Below, one piece after another: positions 37,901 through 49,900 of a DNA stretch of 64,000 nt. The notes beneath the pieces were generated by a model. That model was given only the letters and a program-made list of their open reading frames with translations. It was not told the origin of the DNA and did not search any database. The translations under genes were made by a program, and so were the position numbers. Numbering within the stretch: the first letter of the stretch is position 1; the number at the start of each line of letters is the position of its first letter. The stretch is from Ancylostoma caninum (taxonomy: Eukaryota; Nematoda; Chromadorea; Rhabditida; Ancylostomatidae): contig JBAJFG010000116.1 of assembly GCA_037903475.1 (NCBI GenBank), positions 186,001-250,000 on the forward strand. The letters run 5' to 3'.

Positions 37901-40900
37901 GGTGTGTTCGACGATCACATTATGTCGGGAGATGGCTATTCATACCGAAACTCACCTCTTCTTGTTAAAATTGGCCAAAAAGTAGTACTTTAGCAGAGAT
38001 TCGGACTCCTGAAGGGAAAGGAACTGACTGGTTGAAGCTGAAATTGAGGCAGCGAACTGGCACTGTCAATTGATGAAAAAAGTCTCTGCGCCCTCTATGA
38101 CGAGAGAGTTTTGTCGGACATGTCGTCCGCATCAGTCAGGAAAGGGCTCGGAAAATGGTTTTTTCGAACATTTTGTGATCTTTCAAGTTCATATCTGGTA
38201 TGAATGAGCCAAGCTGGCCTAGAAAACACAGAAATCCAATCTCTAAGGATCTGGTCGTGCTGGCTCCGGTGGAGCCTGCATTTGGTAGATAAGAGATGTG
38301 CACTGGATCTTTCTTTCGCTAAATGAGAAGGCTGTTTCTTTTGCCGAGTGAGAAAGAGTCCATCGAGGTGCTACAGAGCGTCAAAAGCAGAAAGTTCTCA
38401 ACGATAGCAGGGTTTACACGCCGACTCTCCTAATTTTCTTAAAGTAAGATACCATTCACATTAAGTTGTTTCTGACGATCGATTTGACACAGAAAATGGG
38501 ATATCTCGTGAATGTACATGCTATACTTGCCCATTTTTGAAAAATTTCGAATATTCGAATAATCGAATGCATTCGAAGATCGATTTTTCGAATATTCCAA
38601 TTTGAATATATTCGAAAAACAGGAGTTTTGAATGTTCGAATTTTTTGGATGTGTCCGAATAACGGAAACTTCGAACATTCGAATAATCGAATATATCCGA
38701 AAATCGGTTTTTTCGAATATTCGAATTTCGAGTAATTATTCGAATAAGTTATTCGAATGAAGGTCCTAGATGGAAACGTTAAATAGTCTCGAGACTCTAG
38801 CAATCCAGAGCACATTTAGTAGCTACCTTCAAATTTACTGTCGCAAAAAAAAACCAGCAAGAAACCATCATATTATCCTAAGGAATCAATTCAAGAAACA
38901 AAACTTCAAGTGATTTCAACCAGCCCAAGCTAAATAATTCAAAAAGGAAATCAAAAATCGAAAGTTGGAAAAAATTGAAGTGTCATCGGAGCAATAAGCA
39001 TATATCAGGGATATATCATATAGCAGGGAGCATATATTCTTTCATTAGTACTCTTCTTTCGATCCAAAAAGTCACCTTCGGTTCGGTTTGCGAGTTTCCC
39101 CGAGCCAACGCCCGGGTTTTGTATTTAGATTAAAGAAGCTCTTGAAACATGGAGCTTGCTCCGGAGTGTTTAAAACATTAGCCTATCCTATAGCGTAGCC
39201 TAGACGTGAATATCTCAAGGACGTCTTAGGTGGTTCACTTGAATATGAAATCCGTAGGTGTCAAGAGTATTCGAAAAACTTTACCATACTTTACTCATCG
39301 CTTTTCTATTATTTATTGAACCGAAGCACCGTTTAGCCGCTAGGCTCGAACATAACTTTTTTGTTATTCTTGTTTGTTTGAGAGGATCACTTTTATTTCA
39401 TTGGTTTATGTTTGTTATGTGTGTGTTTGTTTGAGAGGATCACTTTTATTTCATTGGTTTATGTTTGTTATGTGTGTGTTTGTATAACATGCTCTACATG
39501 CCAAATGCAATACGTAGGTGAGACAACGCAAACCTTAAGAGCGCGTATAAGTCAGCACATAAGAAGTTTTAATAGGTCCGATTTGAACACATTCTTAGTT
39601 AATCATTTTAAGAAAACGGGACATGATACATCAAATATAAGTATTGATGTTCTGGATTATAGCGCAGCAGGAGAGGATGTTAAGAACGAACTTAGGGACA
39701 AAGAACTAACCTGGATAAAATATATGATCACTGCATTTCCATTTGGGGTTAATGATCAAATTAAGGGGTTTGGGAATATCTCCGACAATGTTTCTCCCTT
39801 AGAAAAAAGAGACCATCCATATTTTAGGTTTCCGATTAAAAGGGTAAGACATAGAGGTAAGAAAAGAAGATCTAAGAAAATAAGTAAATGCAGTGATAGA
39901 ACTAACTATGTAGTGTTTGAAATTAATGCACGAAGTGGCTCCTCTCTTTATAAGTATTTTAGAACATTCAACAAACACGATATTAGCAGACTCATAGACT
40001 TAGCGTTCAGCCCGCACTTTTGCACTCTAGAATACGAGCTGAAATATAAGATATATGGGTTGATAGCTAATCCATTTTGGAAATCCCACACTAGAGTTAA
40101 AGATAGAAAAGATGAATTGTTTGTTTGCCTCAAATATTATGGCGAAATTGTACAGAAACTGAATTTAAATAAAATATGTAATAAATCAATAATTAAGGAT
40201 CTTATTGCTAGCTATGCTCAGGATCCTATGGCTGTTCAGGCCGTAAAGGACTTAAGAATAAAAATGACGTATGTAACCGATCCACCGTTGGCTCTGAAAC
40301 TTTTTAACTATAATAGGTTTCTCAGGCAACTGAATGATGAAAGTATTAGGTGCATAGTTAACAGTGATTGTGCATGCAGGAACTTTGTGGAGTTCATAGA
40401 CCCACAACTGAAGCATGTGTGCACAGGAAACCTGACAATAATCAAGGATCAGAGATTAAGGAATATCTTCAGTAAGGGGACTAAGTATAGAGTACATACA
40501 AATGTAACTAAATATCAGATATATGAAGAAGTCAACAAGCTGGCTATTGAGATTGCTAAGAAGTCTAGAGTTAGATTCAAGTACCATAGAGCAGTGGAGC
40601 AACAGCTGGCAGAGAAAATAAAAAGGTTTATAAGGAGACGAATTCGAACCAAATTGTTTAACTTGACTGACCCTAAAATGGTGGAGGAAGGAGAATATGA
40701 ACCTAAGAAATTGAACGAGTTGCATAGGGATTTTGTAATAACGCCGATAGATAAAGCCTCGTCTAACTTTTGCATAACATGTAAAAAGCTATACGTTTTG
40801 ATGATAAAAAAGGAAATGGAACAAACAAGTAACGAGGAAAGTACTTATCTACGAACTTCATTTTCGGAGGAGGATATCAAAGTAATTCATAATAGACTAA

Positions 40901-43900
40901 TTGTAAGTTTGAATATAAAAACTGAAGAAAGGTTCAAGGATATACCTAGGATATACGGTATACCAAAGATGCATAAGAACCCCATCAAATTTCGCTTTAT
41001 AACGGGGGCGAGAAATTGTACACTAAAACCATTGACAATGACATTACAAAAAATATTGTTACACTTCTACAAACATTTTGGAAACTACTGTAATGTTATA
41101 AAACAAAGAACCGGGGTGAAGCACTTTTGGTCGATTAACAATAGCATAAAAATAGTGAGTGATTGTATGATGGTTGATAGAAGTACTCAGGTGTTTTCGG
41201 CAGACTTTACTAGCCTATTCACTAATCTACCACATCGAGTAGTTACAGAAAACATTCGGAAGTTAATACTTATATGCATGCGCGGTTATAACTATATCAG
41301 AGTGCTGAATGACAAAGTTAGTTATGCGGTCACCAACACGGCTAAAGGGAACTACTATAGAAAAGAAGACTTTCTATATGGTTGATTCCATATTACACTC
41401 GAGTTTCGTATGTTTTGGTGGATGTATCTACCAGCAGAGGAAAGGTATTCCGCACGGAGCCTCATGTAGCCCACAACTCGCGGATCTGACGCTAGCTTAT
41501 ATGGAATACGAATTTGTCAAAACAAAATTGAACTTAGGGGATAGAAGGGCCCTAGAAATATACAACGGTACGTATCGTTATATAGATGATATATTACATA
41601 TATCTAACAACACTACAGAATTTGAGGGAAACCTCCAAGAAATATATCATTCATCTCTCAGTATAGAAAAAACTAATGATAACAATAAAGAAACGAATTT
41701 TCTGGATCTTCACATTGATGTTAGAAATGAAAGCGTTAGATACTGTCTCTATAACAAAACTGATGACTATAATTTTGCTGTTATTAGGTACCCAAACTTT
41801 AACTCGAACATACCAAGGCATATAATAACGAACACTTTTGTAGCAGAGGTTATTAGGACGGGTAGGACATGTTCCAGGTATGAGGACTTTAAGAATAGAA
41901 TGACGCAACTATGCTGCACAAGTATAACCAATGATTGGAGGCCTTTAAGTGTGATCAAAACTTTGTGTAGTGCTCTTAGAGATAGACCATTCCTCTTACG
42001 TAAGTATGGACTAAACAATGCAGTACATCTCCCCCTTATTCATGACATACGTATGCGCTTGAGAGATATGCAACCATGACTCAGTAGTGGCGCTCTTTTT
42101 CAAATAATTGGGTCACATACATAGGTCATATTTAAGGAAGCATCTCGCTGTCCTACTTACTCCTTATATGTATTCGTCATCTACCAATAGTTGTCTCTTC
42201 CATATCTAGATAGTAGCAGTTACTAAGATCTTTTGAAGCTTCCTTGGGAACTACTGATGAAAGGGTCTTCGACCCGGGGGCACCAAGGAAGCTACACTTC
42301 CGGTCTAGTTCAAGCCCCGAAACCGGTTAGTGTAAAAACTTAGGAGCTTAAGATTGGGGTGTGGGTCATGATGAGGCAAAAGTGGGTGGGCGATGTGTCT
42401 GCGATTGGTTCAATGGAACCCTTGCTCCGCCCTTCAGGACCTACTCGCACTGATTCACGCGCGATTTCATCATACTTGCTCATGCAAATCTGAGTGTGAG
42501 TGAGGACGAGTCGACGCCAGAGGGCGGGAAGGCGCCGCCCCACTTTGCCTCATCATGACCCACACCCTAAGATTGCTGTGCTTTCACTTCTTCAGCTTTC
42601 ACGCATCAATTCTTTCATCAATCTTACTTAATCAGTTCTTGTTGTCTGCTCTTCAAACATCGGTGTAGTAAAACCTTTCTCATATGGAGCTTGCTCCGGA
42701 GTGTTTAAAACATTAGCCTATCCTATAGCGTAGCCTAGACGTGAATATCTCAAGGACATCATAGGTGGTTCACTTGAATATGAAATCCGTAGGTGTCAAG
42801 AGTATTCGGAAAACTTTACCAAACTTTACTCATCGCTTTTCTATTATTTATTGAACCGAAGCACCGTTTAGCCGCTAGGCTCGAACATAACTTTTTTGTT
42901 GTTCTTGTTTGTTCGAGAGGATCACTTTTATTTCATTGGTTTATGTTTGTTATGTGTGTCTACGATGGCGCGTGTGGCGTTGTGGTAAGAGGCTCGCTGC
43001 GCACGCACATTGTCGATGGTTCAATCCCGCCCGAGGCCAACCAAGCTTTCCATCCCTCGGTAAATTGGTACCACAGGAGTCTGGGAGGATGAGGCACTGA
43101 CTTGGTACAACGGATGCCCCCCGCAAGTCATTGTATAGGACACCTTCGCATTCAATGCCTGTGCGATGCTCAGATGAAGTCGAATGCTGGCTCATCCCAC
43201 ATGACGGGCATGACGGCTATGTCTACTGTGCTTGAATAAAGGAGCACCACGAGAGTATGAATAAATAAATAAATAAAGAGCAAAGTATTGGATATTGCTA
43301 TAAGTCTTGCGCTTTTTTTCTGTAGCAGTTCTCTCCGTCTAGAATGAGCATCGATGGCGGTGCGTATTTTGCGGGTTCGGGAAGCACGCTGCTCAGTTTT
43401 CTTGATTATTAACATCAAATGTGATCGGGAAACTATCATAAAAACCCTGACTCGCCACTACAGCGACTTCAGCGCGGACGAGTCCGCGAAGAACGCAGTG
43501 CCATCGACGCTGTTTTGTCACCTTTTGGCTATGAATCATAACGATTCGAGAGCGTTATTCTTGATCTACAACATTGCTACAACCAATTCTTTTTGAATTA
43601 AAATTTGCTTGATGTTCGGCACCACGAGATAGAGTGCTGAATATGTACATGAAACCACTTTATCGACACCTGCCCCTCCTACCATTCAGTAAAGTTCGAA
43701 AGGCTCTCACTGCCCCTCAACCACTTATGCGAGTTGTGCTAGGAACAGTCACTTATCAGCTGTCTCATAACTTCAAAAAAGACATCCTGTCTCGGAGATG
43801 CCAACCACCACGATCGGCCAAAATTCTTCTACGAAGGAGTGTAATAACTTAATAGTAACTGCATGATCTAGATGGGCATCGCACTTCTCAAACACTTTTT

Positions 43901-46900
43901 TGGGAAACCTCATGATGACGGAATTGCAAAAGAAGAAAAGCGCTCTCGGGTGATCGTAAGCATTTTGCGAAAGAATGGCAACGGGACGGAAAAAAATTAC
44001 GGTTGAAAGAAAGCGCAAGGACTTATGTCAATACCTAATGAAACTGCCAGCCCAAAAAAAAATAGGACTGTTCTGTTCTGTGTATATAGGGCGCCTTCTT
44101 TCGACACAGAAATAGGCCAGCAAGCAATGCTAACTCCCTGAATCATTTTATGTGATTAGAACATCGAATATTGTGACGGTGACGCATTCGAATAATGGGG
44201 GTTTCGAACAATGGAACATAGTAGAAAGTTGACTTCTTCGAATGCTCAGATTTCGAATATATCCGAAGAAGGAAAATTCCGAATATTCGGATTTTCGAAT
44301 GATTCGATTCGAGTACATAGTTTATTGGAATAATTTTTCGATTCGGTTGCAAGTATAGTATTGTTTGTATTTTATACCCTTTCATCAGATAGGCACAATG
44401 AACATCTAGCCTTAGCGCGAAGCGTTCGGCTGATTTCTTTACATCTCCATCGAACAGCTTCGTTCAATCGCCGACGAGGTCTTTTCTACAGCAATTATAT
44501 CCTTCCCACTTCTAATATTCTTTTGACGTTGATAGTGATGTTGTGAAGAGACGCTTGCCAAATGCGTATTGGACCGGGTCCTTGCACACTGGTGGTAGTA
44601 GGGTGTGGTGGACACAGCGGCTGGAGAGTAGAGTGTTGACCGAATCGAATAATATTTGAATAATTATTCGAATATTCGTTTATTCGACACCTTCAAAATA
44701 TTCATTCATTCGTATATTCGAATATTCGACGCTTTCAAAATATTCGTTTATTCGAATATTCGATCACTCTCAATTACTCGATTGTTCGAATATTCGAGGA
44801 GGGTCTATTCGAATGTTCGATTATTTGAATAATCGAGTAGTCATTTTCAACAGCACCTTCGCTCTCATAATCATTCTCGAGTCCCATCAGCAAGCAGCTA
44901 CCGTTGCTAAATTTGAGATTGCTAAAATTTCATTCACACATGGCCACTGAGCATTATTGCCGTTTTCAGCACGCCACGTTACCATTTCAGCGGGCTGACA
45001 GCGGACTTTCTGCAGGCTCATCGCACATAGATAATTTAATGACCGCGTTCAATTACTTGGTTGACTGTAGAGTTGCCTACGCCAAATATTTGTACCGCGG
45101 TTCACCCGCACATTGTCTGAGAATACCTGCTGACGTATACAGATCGCTACAATTTTGTGGCAAGTCTTGAGCCTTCAACTTGGTGAAAAAAAAAAAACTC
45201 CAGAAAAGCAAAGAGCTTACTGAGAATTTTCAATCTTTATGATACTAGTCTGCCATGGTGGCTCTACGTCTTCATTTCGAGTAATCCTACTTTTTCCAAC
45301 CCCATCCCGCAACCTTACCACCGCATGCCACTGCAACTTCTGTGCACAAAATTTGGGAAATTAACTTCATTTATCTATACAATACAAAGCACCCGTTCTG
45401 AGAAACGATCTCGAGATGTTGGATGGTAATTAGCAAGTACGTACAAGTTTGACGTACTAGTTTGCTGAATCAAAAACTCCTAAAAATGCTCCTATTTGTT
45501 TTCAGTACCTAGAAAGAAACTCATGCTGACTTATCATCAGGGGCAAGCGTAGTGTTGGTAAATATTCGACTCCGAAGCGACCCCCCTCTTGTAGACGGGA
45601 AAAATGTGACCCATTTCCAGAACTTCTAATTTTTTTACGTTTTCAGTCATTGTATTACAATAACTTCCAAAATATCTGGAAGATCTTTTTTGAATTCAAT
45701 TAATTTTTAAAATTAACCTTTCATTTTTCAATTTTTAATTTTTATTTTTGAATTCCAAGCTTTATCAATGAAACAATCAGATAGTTGTTGCACATGTCTA
45801 TGTCGCGCATCTACCCACTTATTATAAGCAACGGGAGTGACGCAGAAGTCGTAGTTATGTTCAAACAGGTCCAGGGTTCGATCCCCGGCGGAGACTACTT
45901 TTTGCAAAGTGAAAAAATGCATGTGGAGCAGTCGAGAGTCAAGTTTCTATGTGTATAGCAAAAACAAAGAGTGAGGACATTTTTTTAGCAGTGAAATTCG
46001 CAAGTAAGTGGTATTCTTTCACTCAGAATTAGAATCGTACACGTGCAGATGTAAGGCTGTTTGTCACGAATTTTAAAAGGGTTGGCACGTGACCTGGGAA
46101 AATGGCTTGGGTCGTTCTGCTATCAGAACGAATTGCGCTTTCTAAGCACATTTTCTTATTTTAAGAAATTTGGTTTATCAGACTTAAATTTGGGTGGAAA
46201 TTAGTTGGTAAAAAGCTGGAAAAATTGCCATTTTTACCAACGGTTTACCATCGGTTTACCAACGGAATAAAACTCTTCCCAGGTAACTTTGAGAGCTGAA
46301 ATTTCACATGAATATAGAGATTGACTTCCTCTTTCGGAATCATTTTCAAGGTTTTGTCAGCTTTCAAATGTACGCTGAAAAAATCCATGGAAGAAAAACC
46401 TGATTTTTGGCAAGTTTAAGATTGTGGTGTCAATCTGAGGCAAATTACTTCATGGCTGCTTTGTTTGAGGGAACAGCTTCAAAGCATTTTAATAGAGGAA
46501 GATTTGCTCTTTCTCATGCATTAAGTCGTTTTTTAAATAATCTCCTGATTCTATCAGTCATTGATTGTCAACATACATCAAATTTAACAAATTTTGCGGT
46601 CATATCTTATGTGGTCTTATCGCTGTAAAAGAGTTTCCGATGAACGAAAAGCCCTGAGATTCTGCATCCTCATGAAATTTGATTCTGGGAAACCGGCTCC
46701 ACGGCTTCGGAGCACCACGTGATGTCCAGACGTCCTAGCACACCATCCGCGGAATTGCATTTTGAGCTACATGTTTATTGGACCCTGGGAGTCGATTTAC
46801 AGCCGATCGTTTGGGCGTTCAAGCCTAAGTAGAAAGTGTTCACCGACGATTTTACACTTGTTATTTAGGTACTAAAAGAAAAAAAAGCATGCTGAAGTGT

Positions 46901-49900
46901 TTGCAACACTAACACCTTCGCGAGGAATCGAACTTCGCCTCGCTGATGAAAAAACGAACTTCCCTACCTCGCTTCTATCATCCTCCCCTCTTCAGGCGAC
47001 CCCCACCCTGCTCCCCCCAAGGCGACCCCCCTTGGTAAATTACCACCGTACGCCTGACCCTGCTTATCATATGGCTGTAACATTCTACGTATGTTGCTGT
47101 AGCAAAAAAAAAATCTCATGCAGACTCATTGCAGAAACGAGTGCAACACTATGTACATATCTTGAGGCTTCAGTGATTTGGGATTGGGTTAGTTCATGCA
47201 ACTGCTAGTAGCTCGAATACTGAACCCGTCAGCTGAGAACTGGGCTCACTTGAAATTAGGTTCGAAACACCGGTTCTTAACTCTATTCATTGTTGTCTAT
47301 TTTGTTAGACGTCGCGAAAGTTTCAGCCATTTTTGGACGTCTTTTCGGATTAATTCTTTTTCTTCAATATAACAAACATTTACACAATGTAAGTGAAATC
47401 ATTATTCTGCGCAAACAGTAAGTTTTGTTGGCAGCAGCTTTTAACAAATGGTTCCTTTGTAATTCAGTCAAATATTGAGCATTACATTCTGAGGAGGTAG
47501 TTTTCGTTTTTGTAGTAGTTTTGGTGGTTATCGGCTTACGAGTCAACCACATTTCCTTACGTGAATTACATAAAGAACCCTCTTCTCGTCACCGGTAACC
47601 AAGATGGCTAGCTGAGCAAAGCTCTGTTGAAAACTCAAAAAGTTTATGCACGCACTCTACGCACTTGAAACTAGCGGTCACTCAGATCATGAGGTATCCA
47701 CACGTCGTATTTCCTTGCCTCCCCGTGGAGAAGCAGGTAAAAAAATACTGTGTCGTGATGACATTGGAAGTCCTCTGCCAGGTCAAGGATACAACTACGC
47801 GGATTCTATTCAATCAGTTCCAGGATGCGCTCGCTTTTGTGGCATCCCTCGAGTTGCTACGTTTTCTAAGTTATCAAACCAGGAGCAGCTGAACAAGCTT
47901 GTAGTCAGTGACAATCTTTTCAGTCATAATCGCAATGGAATGACAGGACAAACTGGATATAGGTAGAGCATTGACTAACCCTTATATAAGTTTTGGACAG
48001 AAAATTCCAAATCAATTTCGAAAAAATTAGCAACACACAAAAGTAAGTGACTTTGACAAAGTAAGTAGTAGTAAATAGTGGTAAAGTGACTAAGTAACTT
48101 TCGCGGCAACCTAATGAGTAATTGCTCTATTCATAGAACTTCCTTTTGCATACTCAGCCGAAATAAATTTGGAGCAACTTCCCAAATATTCGAAATATTC
48201 GAATATTCGAAGCTCATGATCGAATATTCGGGCGTTTAAAAATATTCGTTTATTCGAATATTCGAATATTCGGCCATATCGAAATATTCGATTATTCAAA
48301 TATTCGAAAAAAATTTTCGAATGCAACACTCCACTGGAGAGTATACATTGGTATTCGAACGAACATTGTCGAACAAATATTCGAATAATTCAAAAAGTTG
48401 AAATATTCGATTATTCGAATATTCGGTTTATTCGAAAAGTTGGAGTATTCGATTACTCGAATATTCGAATATTCAAGCATCCATGATTGGAATAATCGGT
48501 TTAATGATGAAATTGCCATGATTCATGGATCGCATATTATAATTTACCCTCAGCAACTGATTGAATGCGAATGATAAGCATGCGTCACTATTCATTTATT
48601 ATTTTTCAGTGATTGCCTAATGGAAAAAAATTGAACAATACTGACAAGACCCGTGGAAAAAGCGAGCCTGATTTGTTTCACATTACATAACAGAGGCTGT
48701 TCACCTTATCACCTGCAAACTTTTAATCCCGTGCTACCTCCTCTTTCGGCTTGCCGTTCGGCTGAATTCAAAAGATTGCGAATCGAAACGTTCTTGCCAA
48801 TGTACGTGGAGGTACGCGAGTTTGATAGAAATGAGCGGTTATTGAGCTCCGTAGAAGACAAAACTATATGGCATTTGTCACGGAGTAAACGGGTGCAATT
48901 GCGGACCCAGTACAAAGGCCACGTGCGAGCCGCTAAAAACGTAGCCTTTCAACAGAGAATTTGACCTATTGGAATGGATCAGTTCGCGACGCGATGTTTA
49001 CTCCGAGGTGAATGCCCTGTAGATGTTATTAGTTTTATCATTTACGGAGGTTGGGGGCAGGAATGAAGTTGATTTCTTGCTTGAGAAACGGTGGGAACAT
49101 AAGATGGGGGGTGCGATGTGTGCAATTCGACTTGGTTACAGATAATTCCTTCCACAGGAAGCTCGATGAACCACTACTATAATAACGTGAGAAACAGAGT
49201 GAAAGAATGTGGTTGCTGCTTACGTTCGTACCTACAATCACATTTATGGGAACAGCACTGGCGGACGCAGAAAGTGGGTGGGATCGGGGAGGGGGGTGAG
49301 AGAAAATTGGGGTGTCCGCCACTTTGGCGTCCCCGATGGAGAATAAAAAATTCGACAATATCAGTTATAATATTGAATAATCAATGTAAACAATTGAAAA
49401 AATAAAATATCAAAAATAAATTGATGCAAAGTTTTTATCTACATATTTTGTAAAAAGAAGTGATTCCAAAAATTCGGTTACCCATCCTGAGGAAAGGGGA
49501 GGGGGGCGTCCCCTTGCATCCGCCACTGGTCCATTGCTATCCCATTATCACCATTGTGGAGCAGTTCATAGCGACATTCTCTGTCACCTCATTTGACGGT
49601 AACCGCAGCTTCCTTGTCTCACTTCATGACCCCCAGAGAAGAGATCGTAGTGAAGCGAGAAGCGCGACGAATTAAAAACTAATGACGGGGTGAGTGCCCA
49701 ACAGACTGTTGCAGACAGCGTCCTGAAAGACGAGTTAAGAAGCACCTTGAAACATTCCGTGAATCGTAGTGACGTTAAGAAAACAAGAATCTGTTCATAA
49801 TTCAGACACGCAAATGAGATGGGACTTCGCTTTTAACGTACACCACCGGAAGTGTTAGTTTGAAAACGTGCATTTCTATATCTTCGCACATGCCAAGACT

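Larger units (their letters stand above)
39149..42959 (+). mobile_element. Penelope-like element, N-terminal GIY-YIG type, with pseudo-LTRs
   Basis: A direct repeat of about 276-330 bp (39149-39480 and 42684-42959, both beginning ATGGAGCTTGCTCCGGAGTG) brackets one coding region, the pseudo-LTR arrangement of Penelope-like elements. The protein starts with a GIY-YIG nuclease (ITCSTCQMQYVGETTQTLR) and continues into a Penelope-type reverse transcriptase. The nuclease stands before, not after, the reverse transcriptase, and has CxxC inside the GIY motif, as in the permuted Naiad/Chlamys clade. One frameshift splits the protein. It lies in the 14.3-kb WDR44 intron in the sense orientation. Confidence 0.9.

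Noticed and set aside
38439..38815. Peptides rich in FEYSK/IRIFEYS in several clusters
   Set aside because: They arise from translating the TTCGAA arrays in any frame.
45840..45900. Possible tRNA from the GGTTCGATCCC sequence
   Set aside because: Only the B-box and part of a T-arm are visible; no A-box or acceptor pairing; also present in the other hAT-like copy.
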